Origin: Castor canadensis | Taxonomy: Eukaryota; Chordata; Mammalia; Rodentia; Castoridae | DNA: 64,000 nt | Assembly: GCF_047511655.1 (NCBI RefSeq) | Contig: NC_133401.1 | Coordinates: 13,796,001 to 13,860,000 of the forward strand | Direction of reading: 5' to 3' | Shown here: piece after piece, positions 45,450 through 56,554 of the stretch | Layout: each line of letters starts with the position of its first letter | Numbering within the stretch: the first letter of the stretch is position 1 | Program-made: the position numbers and the translations under genes | The notes under the pieces: generated by a model | The model's input: only the letters and a program-made list of their open reading frames with translations | Told to the model about the DNA's origin: nothing | The model's database searches: none

Positions 45450-45590
45450 TCTGGGCACAATGGTGTATGCCTGTAATTTCAGCTACTCAGGAGGCTAGAG
45501 AAGGAAGATCACTTGAGTTCAGGAGTTTGAGGCCAACCAACCAGGGCAACTTAAAAATTTATCCTTAAAAAAAAAAAAAAAAAAAGTCCT
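45450..45590 (+). repeat. B1 SINE with A-tail
   Basis: Monomer ending in an A run at 45566-45585. Confidence 0.75.
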
Positions 45591-45814
45591 GCAAGAAAGG
45601 GCAACAGCTCAGGGTTATCTGAAGCTGATAAGGTCATCAGCAGAAGACAACAGTCTTAAGTGGACCAGAGATTGGGGGTGGGGGAAGGGAGAAGCAGAAA
45701 AGGTTTGATTTTATTTATTTTTGAAGGCCTTGGTGAGAAATGTTTTATTTGGGGTGAGGGTTGAAACAGCAGGTGATGTGAAATTAGGGATGCCAAGATC
45801 AATAAAAACACATC

Positions 45815-46165
45815 TGGCTGGGTGCCAGAGGCTCATGCCTGCAATCCTAGTTACTTAGGAGGCAGACATCGGGAGGATCAAGGTTCGAAGCCAGCCTGCG
45901 CAAATAATTTGAGAGACCCTATCTCAGAAAAAAACAGAGTGGCTCAAGTGGTAGAGCACCTGACTAGCAAGCATAAGGCCCTAAGTTCAAACCCTAGTGC
46001 TGGCCAAAAAAAATGAAAGAAAGAAAAAGAAGTAAAAGAACAAAAAAGTTAAGTTCAGTGGGGCAGAGGGCATGGCTCAAGTGGTAACAAGCTTGCCTAG
46101 CAAGGGCGAGGCCTTGAGTTCAATCCTTCATACTGCAGAAAGGAAAAAGAAAAAAAAATTGATGT
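45815..46165 (+). repeat. B1-dID and ID SINEs
   Basis: B1-dID 45816-46010; ID 46060-46140. Confidence 0.8.
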
Positions 46166-46229
46166 TCTTAGGAGTGGAGGTCCTGGAAGCCACTGCCCCC
46201 AGATATTGAGAGACTGTAATATGACAGAA

Positions 46230-46510
46230 GGTAATACACACTATTGGGAATCAGAGAAGAGGAGTGAGCAGGGAGGGGAGGAAGGAAGCTACTTGACTAC
46301 TGGGGGAGAATAGCCAGTACAAAGGCCCTGGGGCAGGATTTTGTCTGGTGTGGATGGGAGGAGCCAGAAGTGCAGTGTCTGTATAAGACTGGTTGGGAGG
46401 GAGGTGAAGGAGATGAGTCAGACAGAGGCCAGGTCCTGCAGGGCTGCCTGGACTGGTGGTGAGTAGGACAGGGTCATGGGTGGCTTCCTGGCAAAGGAGG
46501 AACATGACCT
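46230..46510 (+). repeat. Ancient interspersed repeat, copy 4
   Basis: AATAGCCAGTACAAAGGCCC, TGGGGCAGGATTTTGTCTGG, GTCCTGCAGGGCTGCCTG. Confidence 0.5.
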
Positions 46511-46614
46511 TGGGTGTTATGCTGAGTTGGTGACCTCAAAAAATAAAATGTTTGACATGGAACTTGTGTATGTGAGCTTATTTGGAAAAAACAGATGTAA
46601 TTAAATTTAGGATC

Positions 46615-46740
46615 TTGAGCCAGATGTAGTGATACATGCCTATAATCCTAGTGTTCGTAAGCCTGAGGGAGGAGGTTCAAGAGTTGGAGGCCAGTCTGGG
46701 CTCTGTAGCAAGACCCTGTTTCAAAATTTAAAAAAGAAAA
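46615..46740 (+). repeat. B1 SINE
   Basis: CCAGATGTAGTGATACATGC onward; no ID half. Confidence 0.7.
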
Positions 46741-46959
46741 TGAGGATCTTGACATGAGATTCTGCACTGTTGTAGTAGGCCCCAAAGTCAAAGGCAAGTG
46801 TTCTTATAAGAGAGAGATGTCACACATAAGGCCATGTGACCAGGGAGGCAGAGACTGGAGTGATGGCGTCACAAGCCCAGGCATACCTAGAGCTACCAGG
46901 AGCTGAAGATGGCAAGAATGGAATCTCCCACAGACTTCTGGTCTCAAGACAGAGGTGTC

Positions 46960-47610
46960 TTTTTTTTTTTTTGGCGGCGGGGGGGGGGGGGCACAGTACT
47001 GGAATTTGAACTCAGGGCCTCATGCTTGCAAAGTGCTCCACCACTTGAGCCATGCCCCCCAGCCCTTTTGCTTTTGTTTTTCAGATAAGGTTTCCACTTT
47101 TGCCAGGACCCAACCAGGAAAGGTAATCCTCCTGCCCCTCTTGCCTCTGCCTCTGAAGTAGTCACTGGCCACCAGCCCAGGCAACATTTTCGTTGTTTTA
47201 AGCTGCCAAATTTGTAATACTTTGTTATGTTACAGTGGCCAGAGGAAACAACACAGGTGTTTCTTTCCTTTTCTTTCTTTCTTTTTGTGTACTACTGGGG
47301 ATGGAATCCAAGCCTTGTGAACACCAGGTAAACACTCTACCACTGACCTACATCCCCAGTCCTTTTTTTTTTTCCCCTACTGGGGTTTGAACTTAGGGCC
47401 TCATGCTTGCTAAACAGGCGCTCTACCATTTGAGCCACTCTGCCAGCCCAGTCCTTTTTTTTAAAGGTCTGGGCTTAATTTTGAGGGTTTTGCTATAACT
47501 CCAGCCTGGCCTGGAACTCACTATGTAACTCAGGCTGGCCTGGAACACTAGATCCTCCTGCCTCTGCCTTGTGAGTGCTGGGATTACAGGCATCACCATA
47601 CCTGGCTGAC
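46960..47610 (-). repeat. ID, ID and B1-dID cluster
   Basis: ID/B1 46962-47165 with a run of G (46979-46990) beside its T-tract; ID 47280-47365; ID 47370-47450; B1 47475-47605. Confidence 0.7.
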
Positions 47611-47689
47611 AGAGGTGTTCATAGGTCCCTTTGGCTGTGTGTGGGAAAAAGCCTGGGGAACCCCAGGGTGGAGGCTGCTGGACATCCAG

Positions 47690-47890
47690 GCAGGAGACAG
47701 AGTAGATAAAGAATGGGTGGGTTTGGAACACAGTTTGAAGGTGGAGACAATGGGATTTCTGGACTGGATGCGGGTTGGAGAATAAGGAAGAAGCCAAGAT
47801 GGCTCCAAGGGTTTGACTGATCCAACCACACAGATGGCTGGTCTGGGGAAGAATGAGAGGAGCAAGTGTGGGGAAAAGACCAGGAGTTTG
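47690..47890 (+). repeat. Ancient interspersed repeat, copy 5 (downstream part)
   Basis: AGGTGGAGACAATGGGATTT, GGACTGGATGCGGGTTGGAG, GCCAAGATGGCTCCAAGGGT, the section that would follow the block at 46.2 kb. Confidence 0.5.
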
Positions 47891-47894
47891 ATTT

Positions 47895-48165
47895 TGTTTT
47901 GTTTGTCATGTATAGCAGGCTGGACATGAACATGTGATCTTCCTGCCTTAGCATTTTGAGTGCTGGGATTATAGCCATGCACTACTGTGCCTGGCTTGGT
48001 TCTGAACAGAGAAAGTTTGAGATGTCCAAAAATCCATCTAAACAACAACCTGATCTAAAGAAGTTAACACAGAGAACACAGGGCTTTGGATGTAGCTCAG
48101 TGGTAGGGCACTTCCTTAGCATGTGTGAGGTCTTGGGTTCAATCCTCAGCAGAAAGCAAGTAACT
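47895..48165. repeat. B1 fragment (-) and ID (+)
   Basis: B1 47905-48000 minus; ID 48080-48155 plus. Confidence 0.65.
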
Positions 48166-48304
48166 AGAATAGCCCCTGATATGCAAAAGACTCTCAATAA
48201 ATGTGACTATTAAAACTCTTGACAGTAGCCCCCACCCTCCAGGAGACCCCATCCCACCCCAGAGGCAAAATGGTAGGTCTCTACTACTATTTAAAATGCA
48301 TGTC

Positions 48305-48625
48305 ATTTGTTTCTTTCTTTTTGGCAGTACTGGTGAGCTCAGGGCCTCCTGCTTGCTAGATGGGCATTTTACCACTTGAGTCATACTTCCAGCCCTTTTT
48401 GTTTTAGTTATTTTTTTGGATAGGGTCTCCTGCTTTTTCCCAGGTGGTCTCAAATTCATGTCCTCCGACATCTGCCTCTAGAGTAGCTGGGATTATAGAT
48501 ATAAAACACCATACCTGGCTTGTTTCTGAGATAGGTTCTTGCTAACTTTTTTGCCTGGGGTGGCCTCAAACCTTCTGAGTACTTGGGATGACAGTAGTGT
48601 GACACCATGCCCAGCCCCAAAATGG
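48305..48625 (-). repeat. B1-dID and B1 SINEs
   Basis: 48320-48520 and 48525-48620; older, more diverged copies. Confidence 0.65.
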
Positions 48626-48629
48626 ACAT

Positions 48630-49105
48630 AATTTCTATGGAAATTAAGTGATATTGAGGCTCAGGCTCCTAGCTGGGGTGCCCCCTCCCCCAGACCCCAG
48701 CCTCTGGAGTGCTATGGCCTAAGCTGGAAAATGAATCTGGTCCCTTTCAGCCCCAGATCAGGGGAGGGGGGCGTCTCAGAGCGGGGTACAAGTGAAGTGG
48801 GCAGGGCAGGTTAGAGCTGTTGTCTCCTCCCATGCCTGTGTTCCAGGAACCTCAAAACCCCCAGGGGCTGCAACTCAACCAACCCAGGCTGATCCTGGGG
48901 GGCACTTCAGCCAGGAAAGGCACCCCCTCATAGCCCACAGAATATCCTCCACTTCCCCTGCCTGTGGCCATGCCCATTTTTGGGGCACAACACCGCAGCC
49001 CACAGAAGAGGAAGCAAAATCCAGTCAGGCTTCTGAGACATGTGCTGTGTCACAGCTGCCTGAACACCCACCTCCATGTGACTCGATCCCTTCCCGTCAG
49101 CATCT
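48630..49105. other. PLD3 upstream intron, unique
   Basis: C-rich unique sequence. Open frames here show no recognised homology. Confidence 0.35.
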
Positions 49106-49109
49106 CTTT

Positions 49110-49260
49110 GGTTGGGAGAGTTTGGGGTTCAAATCTTACCTCTGCCACTTTCTTGATGAATGGCCTTGGGTATGGGGATTGACTCCCTGAGCCCTGCTGG
49201 CCTTGTCTGTGAACAGGGATCATCTCATACCTGCCTGCAGGGCAGAGATCTGTGAATGTT
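49110..49260 (+). repeat. MIR fossil
   Basis: GGTTCAAATCTTACCTCTGC, CACTTTCTTGATGAATGGCC, then CTGTGAACAGGGATCATCTC. Confidence 0.6.
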
Positions 49261-49544
49261 ACAGGAGAGACATACCTGTCGCATACTTGTCTGAAGGGCT
49301 CAGCTCTGGGGAGCTGGAAAAGAGGCTCTCTTCTCTGAGCCCCACATTCATTATCTGATCAATGGGGAGATAAATGCCGATAGCACATCTGCTGGGAAGC
49401 ATCAGTAAGGCCATCTACAGGGCTCTCCTAGGTCAACAAACCCTGATATATTCTGGTTGGTGGGGTCTATGTGGCCCCTAATACCTTGTATACACTTTCA
49501 TCGCAGGTAAGAAACACAGATGTGTCCTTCAAAGAGCTAACATC

Positions 49545-50460
49545 ACTGGTGGAGTGGCTCAAGTGGTAGAGCTCTGCCTAGCAAGCATGAAGCCCTGAGT
49601 TCAAACCCCAGTACCACCAAAAAAAAAAAAAAAAAAGCTAACATCTTGGCTGGGCATGGTGGCTCATGTTTGTAATCCCAGCTACTTGGGAGGCAGAGAT
49701 CAGGAGGATCATGGTTGGAGGCCAGCCTGGGTAAAAAGTTAATGAGATCCCATTTCTTTTTTTTTGAACTCAGGGCCTCACGCTTGCTAGGCAGGTGCTC
49801 TATCACTTGAGCCACTCCACCAGCCCATGGAGATCCCATCCTAACAAACAAGCCTGTTGTGAACCCAGTTACACAGGGGGCATAGGTAGGAGAATTGTAG
49901 TCTAGGCCAGCCTGGGGTTCGGAAGGGAAACATGAGACCCCATCTGAAACATAACTAAAAAGAGTTGGGGCATGGCTCAAGTGGTAGAGCACCTGTCTTG
50001 CAAACATGAAGTCCTGAGTTCAAACTCCAGTATCATCATCATTTGAAAAAAAAAAAAAGCCATGTGCTAGTGGTCATGCCTGTAATCCTAACTACTCAGG
50101 AGGCAGAGATCAGGAGGATTGAGGTTCGAAGTCAGCCCAGGCAAATAGTTCTTGAGACCCTATCAAGGTCTGTTGGAGGGGCTCAAGGTGTAGGACATGA
50201 GTGCAAACCCCAGTACTGCAAAAAAAAAAAAAAAAAAAATGGCACCTGTGGCTCATGCCTGAAATCCTAGCTACTTGGGAGGCTGAGATCAGGAGGATTG
50301 TGGTTGGAGGCCAGCCCAGGAAAATAGTTCATGAGACCCCCTATCTCCAAAATAACCATAGCAAAATGGACTGGAGGTGTGGCTCAAGTGTAGAGTGCCT
50401 GCTTTGCAAGCGTGAAGCCCTGAGTTCAAACCCCAGTCCCACCAAAAAGAGAAGGAAAAG
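49545..50460 (+). repeat. Dense SINE array with one nested minus ID
   Basis: ID 49545-49636; B1-dID 49645-50035 containing a minus ID at 49754-49829; B1-dID 50060-50240; B1-dID 50245-50450. Confidence 0.8.
49754..49829 (-). mobile_element. ID element nested in a B1-dID, with target duplication
   Basis: GAGATCCCAT occurs immediately before (49744-49753) and after (49830-49839) this inverted ID, a perfect 10-bp duplication. Confidence 0.8.
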
Positions 50461-50464
50461 CTCT

Positions 50465-50955
50465 GTCTGCATCTGATTCACTCCTCTACCTGTGGGATCA
50501 CTGCGTACATGTCATAGAGAGCAGAAGGAATGGAGCAGTAAAATGGAAAAGTTTGAGGAAAGATTTTCTTACATTTTGTTTTAGACCTAGCGACACTTGT
50601 TTTATACCCGATGATAACCAGCTTTCCTTCTTGCAGATAATGGGAAGTCAGCCTGAGAGTTAGGGCTGAGAGAGAGGGGGGAGTTCAAGGTGGATCATGG
50701 AGAACACACAGAAGGGGGCTGCCCAGGAAGCTCTGGCTGGGCCACAGGAGACATTTACAAACCAAGGGGTCTTCCAAATGCTTTACGATACCAATGTTCT
50801 CATGTTCAAAGGAGCTGATTTTCACTGACGGATTGAACACTTTAATAGCCTGTAGAAAACAGAGTGGAGGGCACTGGTTTTGCAAACTATTTTGTTTTGT
50901 TTTAAGCAGTAGGTCTTTTATTTCAAAGGACCCCTCCATGGAACTCCAAAACCTG
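50465..50955. other. PLD3 upstream intron, unique
   Basis: No repeat or exon recognised between the SINE array and the ID at 50960. Confidence 0.35.
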
Positions 50956-50959
50956 AGTT

Positions 50960-51050
50960 GTTTAAGAGTGGCTCAAGAGGCACTGCCTAGCAAGAATGAG
51001 GCCCTGAGTTCAAACCCCAGTACCACCAAAAGAAAAAAAAATAAGCAAAA
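50960..51050 (+). repeat. ID SINE
   Basis: AGAGTGGCTCAAGAGGCACT then GTTCAAACCCCAGTACCACC and an A-rich tail; truncated start. Confidence 0.8.
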
Positions 51051-51053
51051 AAC

Positions 51054-52035
51054 CTTCTGGGGCTTCCTATTGACCTCAGGACCCAAACTTCCTACCTTGA
51101 CCTATAGGAACCAACTTGGACACCCCCCCCCATGGTCCCTCATCCACCATTACAGCTTCAGTTCCCTCCTCCCCCTTGAACTCCAGCTTCAGCTCCATGG
51201 CCTCCCATGTCCCTGGAGCCCTCACACCCACCTGTTCCCAGCTGTCTCACCATCTTTCCTTTGTCTGCTCCTCTTCCAGGTCCCCATTTCAAGGACACCT
51301 GTCCTACCCCTTCTTCAGGTCTCAGCCTAGGTGCCACCTCCTCCCTCAGCCCCAGAACTTGTGTTGGACCCCTATAACTTGTCCCAAGGATCTCCCACCT
51401 CACCCCTCTCCTAGCTCTGGCCTGGCCTCTCCCATCTGGGTCCCTACTCCAGTCACTTCCTTGGGCTCCTGGCCCTCACTCGACCTTCCAGTGCCTCTTC
51501 TATTTGATACTGGTTCCTCAGTATTCCCAGAACAAAGTCTTAGGACTTAGAATGAGTTTTCCACAGTGATCTCTTTGGCTCACTGTCTTACCATACTTTG
51601 CCCCCAGCCATTCTGAGTATCTTTCACTTCCTTGAACCAAAACCACATATTCCTCACCAAACCACTTATAGCTACTTTCCTGTCCAGCTCACCTTCCTCT
51701 CCCCTCCTTGCTGCTCATCCCTCCTGGTGCATCTACCACCTCCTCCAGGAAGCCCTCCCTGACCACCAAGGCCAGTACAGGCTCCCTGTGCCTTCCCATC
51801 CCATCCCCATCCTCTTAACCTCCCTTATCAGTCATAACCTCTCTGGCTGTCACTGCCTGGTGAGTGGTCTGTCTCTCCTACTGGACAGTGAGTGAGCCTC
51901 ATAAGTGCAGGTTCAGACTATCTCAGTCACTATTATGTCCTCAGTCTTATCGAGCACACAGAAGCACATACCAGGTACTCAATTGCCAGTTCATTCATCT
52001 ACTCATTCAATCAAACATGTCCATTGACTACTCAT
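51054..52035 (+). repeat. Long L2 fragment in the PLD3 upstream intron
   Basis: About 1 kb with ACCTCCTCCAGGAAGCCCTC, CCTGACCACCAAGGCCAGTA and the terminal ACTCATTCAATCAAACATG. Open frames here are C/T-rich composition, not a host gene. Confidence 0.55.
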
Positions 52036-52089
52036 TGACAAGCTCTGTTCTAGAAACTACAGCAACAGCACAAAACAGAAAAAAGCAAA

Positions 52090-52760
52090 ATCTGCCAGGT
52101 ACTGGTGGCTCATGCCTGTAGTCCTAGCTACACAGGAGGCAGAGACCAGAGGACCATGGTTCAAGGCCAGCCCAGGCAATAGCTTGAGACTGTCAGAAAA
52201 AATCCATCTCAAAAAAAGGGTGGTGGAGTGGCTCAAGGTGTAGGTCCTGAGTTCAAATCCCAGTACTGGAAAAAAAAAGAAAGAAACAAGCAAAATCCCT
52301 CTATGGATGACAGTCTCTTGGGGAGTCAGATAATAATGAATGAAATATATGATCTGTGCTGGGAAGGGGACAGTGACATCACAACTGAAAATGGGTGATG
52401 CCCCAGTTCAAAAATAACAACATATACTAGGCATGGTGGTATGCATCTGTAATCCCAGCACTCAGGAGGCTGAGGCAGGAGGATCATGAGTTTGAGGCCA
52501 ATCTGGGCTGCAGAGTGAGACCCTGCCTCAAAAAACCAAAAACGAAGGCTGTACACTGGTGGCGCATGCCTGTAATCCTAGTTACTTGGGATGCTGACAG
52601 GAGGAGGATCGAGGTTTGAGGCCAGCCCAGACAAATAGTTCATGAGACCCCATCTCCAACACAACCAGAGTTGGTGGAGTGGCTCAAGTGGTAGAGCACC
52701 TGCCTGGCAAACGTGAGGCTCTGAGTTCAAAACAACCACGACAAAAACCAAAGTACAGCA
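52090..52760 (+). repeat. B1-dID, B1, B1-dID
   Basis: 52093-52285, 52428-52545 and 52550-52755. Confidence 0.8.
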
Positions 52761-52924
52761 GATCTTTTTTCATTACTTCCAGCAAGGCACCCAGCCACCT
52801 GGGGGAACGCATGAGGCTATAAGAGTTCAGGACTCAGGTGACAGGGTCAGTGCCCATGCTTAGTGAAGTGGGTTTGCTTTGAAGTACTTTATAAACTTCA
52901 TTTTCACAAAAGTCCCTTTTATTC

Positions 52925-53230
52925 TTTTTGTTGGTTTGCTAATACTGGGATGTGAACTCAGAGTCTCATGCTTGCTAGGCAGGTGCTCTACCACCCTGCC
53001 ACCCCTACAAGTCTCTTAAATTTCCACTCAAGCTGGGTGTGGTGGTACACACCTGTAATCCCAGCAACTCACGTGGTGGACGTGGGAGGACTGAGCATTT
53101 GAGGCTGGTCTAGGTAAAGATAGTGCAAGACCCTATCTGAAAACAAAAGGACTGGGGTGTGGCTCAAGTAGAAAAACACTTGCCTAGCAAAAGCAAGGCC
53201 CTGAGTTCAATTCCCTACTGAAAAAAAAGT
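52925..53230. repeat. ID (-) and B1-dID (+)
   Basis: ID 52930-53000 minus; B1-dID 53030-53228 plus, whose tail leads into the TA/TG tract. Confidence 0.75.
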
Positions 53231-53365
53231 TTATATATGCATATATATGTGTGCATGTATGTGTATATATAAACATACATGTTATGTTTGTGTTATATAT
53301 AACTATACATTGTATACACATATATAAGTATACCTTATATACATGTGTATGTATGTGTATATAAT
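53230..53365. repeat. Imperfect (TATA/TGTA)n microsatellite
   Basis: Alternating pyrimidine-purine run grown from a SINE tail; open frames across it are low-complexity only. Confidence 0.8.
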
Positions 53366-53374
53366 TCCACTCAC

Positions 53375-53470
53375 CAGGCAAAGTGACGAAAGATCCAGAG
53401 AGGTTGAGTAATTGGCTCTAGGAGACACAGCTAGGACAAGGTGAGCCATGATTTGAACCCAGACTGTCCC
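53375..53470 (-). repeat. MIR fossil fragment
   Basis: GTTGAGTAATTGGCTCTAGG, GACACAGCTAGGACAAGGTG, TTTGAACCCAGACTGTC. Confidence 0.6.
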
Positions 53471-53684
53471 AGAGTTTCAGGGATAGATGCCCCACAACAG
53501 CTGTCTTTCCGGTTTATAATCTGTATATTCAAAGCAGCTGAGCCTAGTGGTGGCCCTGCCATTCAAAAGCCCCACCCTCCCATCCCCTCCAAGTCGCTGA
53601 TGGGGCTTTTGAAGTTTTGTCCCAATGAAAAGGATATATAAGTGCAGCTTGAAGAAGGCTCTCTCTTCAAACAGTCCATCTCAG

Positions 53685-54030
53685 GTAGATGTTCTGGGGC
53701 TGCTGCTGCTGCTTGGTGTGATGGCTTGATGTCACATCTGATCGTGTCCCTCCTCTGCTCCAAATCCTATGTGTCCCACCTCACTCAGAATAAAAGCCAG
53801 TATTCTTTGAGCCTTATGATCTGCCCTCAGTCTGCCCCATTATCTCTCTGGCCTCCTCTCCATCTCCTCTTTCCTCTCACTCTCCTCTCTTTGCTATTCC
53901 TTAAATATTCCAACCACGCTATGACCTCAGGGCCTTTGTATCTGCTGTTCTCACCTGCTAGAATGCTCTTTCCCCTATTTGCAAATCTTTGTTCAAATGT
54001 CACCTTCTCAAAAAACCTGTTCAACTATAG
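53685..54030 (+). repeat. L2 fragment
   Basis: GAATAAAAGCCAGTATTCTT, TATGATCTGCCCTCAGTCTG, CTAGAATGCTCTTTCCCCT, CAAATGTCACCTTCTC are in L2 order. Confidence 0.65.
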
Positions 54031-54235
54031 GGTAGGAGGACTGGAGGTGTGGCTCAAGTGATAGAATGCCCACTTTACAAGCATGAAGGGAGTTCAAACC
54101 CAGTACCACCAAAAAAAAAAAAAAAAAAGATCACAAAAAACTTCAGGGTGGGAGTCTGGTATGTGTGAGGCCCTGGGTTTGATCTCTAGCACTAAATAGA
54201 AATGTGTGTGTGTGTGTGTGTGTATACACATATTT
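54030..54235 (+). repeat. ID SINE, ID fragment and (GT)n
   Basis: ID 54040-54128; fragment 54150-54200; (GT)n 54203-54224. Confidence 0.7.
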
Positions 54236-54344
54236 TATATAATGAAAATTTAAAAAATAAAGCTACAATCTTGAGTATGCATTCTGCATCCCTCTTCTAA
54301 CATACCAAATAACTTATTTACTTACTTACCATGTTTACTTCTTG

Positions 54345-54545
54345 TCTTTTTTTTTTTTTTTACTGGGGTTGGAACTCAGGGCCTGTACCTTGAGCCACTC
54401 CACCAGCCCTTTTTTTTGTGTGTGTGTATTGGGCATTTTTGAGAAAGAGTCCCTCGAACTATTTGCCTAGGCTGGTTTCAAAGAAAGATCCTCCTGATTT
54501 CTGCCTCCTGAGTAGCTGGGACTATAGGTGTGAGCCACACCCCCA
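54345..54545 (-). repeat. B1-dID SINE
   Basis: T-tract 54350-54361; the ID half lacks the middle of its usual wording. Confidence 0.8.
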
Positions 54546-54839
54546 ATAGAATGTACACCACATAAAGCAGGGACTTTTCTGTCTTGCTCACCAATTTGTC
54601 CCCGTTGTCTAGCACAGCCTTAGGAGCATAGTACAGGCTCAGGAAACATGTTAAATGAGTAGCTTGTGTTTTCACTGCAGATGTATTAACTGAGGCACAG
54701 AGAGGTGAGGCCACACGCCAAGGTTATGCAGCTCTTTTGTTACTAAGTGCTGGAACCAAGATCAGAGCCAGGGTGTCCCAGACCTCAGGCTCCCCACCCC
54801 ATCATTAACCACTGCACAACACTGCCCACTGCCAGCTGA

Positions 54840-56035
54840 ATGAATAAGACACTCTGTGCCTGAGGATTCACGACTGCTGAGGTTTGACTGAGGTGTGGGG
54901 GTCCTGCTTAATTTTTCCATACCCCCAATTCCAGAAGTCCAGGAAGACCTACAGTCTCAACTTCCATGCTCTCCTTGACTCCCACAGCACTAGCTACGGC
55001 TCTGGCTCTCATCTTGTGTGTGTGTATGTGTGCAGGGGTCACTCAATCCAACAAGACAAAGAGATGGGTATTAAGGACTACCAGAAGCAAGGGTTGAGAT
55101 GGCCAATGAACCACCCCCTCAGGTGTGGTGATGTGGCAGTTATGAAGGCAACATGGAGATTATGGGGTAGCATGACTGCTGTGACAGCCATGACGATGAG
55201 TGTGCCAACGCCATGGGAGTGATGAGTCCAGCTTGTGGGGGGGGACTGTGAGCAGGCGATAAAGGGGTTCAGGAGAGTGACATGGTTAATAGTAGTATGA
55301 GCCCAAATGCCATATCAAGATCACCATGTCACAGGAACAAATGACTCCTCCCTGGTGTGGGTGTCTTTTTGTGCAGATAAGGAAGCTGGGGGTGGAGAGG
55401 TGTGATTAGGAGGTCAAGGTTACCCAGAGGATTAGGGAGGACCTGTTATGGTAGAGTATGTGAAACCTGATGCAGGGCAATGATGGACACCTGGAGGGAA
55501 GAGAAATAGTTGTACTGCTGAGTGGCTCTTATGGAGAAAAAACTGGGGGCATGAAGCATTGATGGTGACTGTCAGATGAGCATTGGTGGCAGGGGAGGGA
55601 GGGAGATATACGGGGACAGAGATATACGGGGACAGTGATCGAGGTACAAGGGATGAGATGAGCCAGGCATCGTGGCACACGCCTGTAACCTCAACACTCG
55701 GGAGCCTGAGGCAGGAGGACTGGGAGCCAACCTGGGCTACACAGCCAGACCCTGTCTCAAACACAAAAATATGGGGAGATAGTGACAGGAAACGAGTACA
55801 TTGATTAAGATTTAAAAGTGAGCATTTTTTGAAGGAGAATTAGCAATAAAAGAAGCAGTGCGGGTGACTGAAGGCAAATGACGACTTAAAGGGGCTGATG
55901 GCGACATAAGGAAGGTGATGGCGACTGAAGGGGAATAGTGACAATTTCAGTGAGATAAGACCTGAGAAAGAATGAGTGACATAAATGGACCAAGGACGAC
56001 ATAAGAGGAGGAATGCATTACAAACAAGGGGGTAA
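54840..56035. other. Flank of the bidirectional promoter, PLD3 side
   Basis: Unique apart from the B1 at 55655. Tandem-like GATATACGGGGACAGA repeated twice at 55605-55635; many GTGATGGCGACT-type phrases at 55865-55950. Confidence 0.4.
55655..55785 (+). repeat. B1 SINE
   Basis: Starts GAGCCAGGCATCGTGGCACA; about 250 bp from the bidirectional CpG island. Confidence 0.7.
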
Positions 56036-56111
56036 CGCAAGGAGGACAGCCCCCAGATCACACAGTACCTGCACTCCAGGCCTCCCACTCCGAGACCCAG
56101 CCCGCACGCAC

Positions 56112-56190
56112 CTTCTGGGCTGGAGCCCCGCCTTTCTGCCCCACCTGCGCGCAGGCGCACTCCGGCTACACTGCGGACCGGCGGGGGCCA
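56112..56190 (-). other. PLD3: Candidate PLD3 distal non-coding first exon
   Basis: Minus-strand donor CAGAAG|GTGCGT at plus 56111-56106 lies 20-100 bp downstream of the CCAAT box (56211-56207). In human the main PLD3 start abuts that of C19orf47, which fits this position. The start site and use are not visible from sequence. Confidence 0.42.
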
Positions 56191-56261
56191 GGTCTAAGCC
56201 GTTCTCATTGGCTGCACTGCTCGCTAGCACAGGGAGGGAAACGCCTGGGAGACTACGCGCG

Positions 56262-56271
56262 GTCACGTGAC
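56262..56271. promoter_or_regulatory. CLEAR/E-box palindrome GTCACGTGAC
   Basis: Perfect 10-bp palindrome matching the full TFEB/TFE3/MITF CLEAR element. It lies about 50 bp upstream of the CCAAT box of the PLD3 side and about 70-95 bp before the ETS sites of the C19orf47 side. A lysosomal target gene next to it makes function plausible. Confidence 0.6.
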
Positions 56272-56337
56272 TGCTGGAGCCTCACTCTTGGTGGTAGCTT
56301 CCCGGCGGGCTAGAGCGGCCACAGGCGGTCCATCCGG

Positions 56338-56365
56338 CTTCCGGCGCTGAGGGCGGCACTTCCGG
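56338..56365 (+). promoter_or_regulatory. Paired ETS sites of the C19orf47 promoter
   Basis: CTTCCGG at 56338-56344 and CACTTCCGG at 56357-56365, 19 bp apart, both in the same orientation; typical of TATA-less housekeeping promoters with a start at or near the ETS core. Confidence 0.4.
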
Positions 56366-56460
56366 GGCGGGCGGCCCCGGAGGAGAGAGGAGTGTCTGAC
56401 AGTTGGCGCCGCCGGGAGGGCGGGCGGGCTGCACGAGTTGGTGCGGGCCCGGTGGGTCAG
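56366..56460 (+). other. C19orf47: C19orf47 non-coding exon 1
   Basis: GC-rich sequence ending GGTGGGTCAG with donor GTGAGG at 56461, just after the ETS sites. The 5' end is approximate. It would splice 4.9 kb to the exon at 61366. Confidence 0.55.
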
Positions 56461-56554
56461 GTGAGGCGCGGGCCGGGGATGGTGAGACTTGGCGGGATGT
56501 GGTGGGGATGAGGGGAGCGTCCGGGACTACGGAATCACAGTCCGGGCTCCGCTG

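Larger units (their letters stand above)
56040..56540. promoter_or_regulatory. Bidirectional CpG-island promoter, PLD3 (-) and C19orf47 (+)
   Basis: A sharp CpG-rich block in A/T-richer flanks, with candidate first exons pointing away from each other. It holds a CCAAT box (minus, 56207-56211), an NRF1-like GCGCAGGCGC (56149-56158), ETS cores (56338-56344 and 56357-56365), and the CLEAR palindrome listed separately. No TATA box. Confidence 0.75.

Noticed and set aside
51116-51550. Plus-strand 144-aa Ser/Pro-rich open frame
   Set aside because: Lies within an L2 fragment; composition is that of the repeat.
53184-53381. Open frame rich in Tyr/His/Ile
   Set aside because: Translation of a TA/TG microsatellite.
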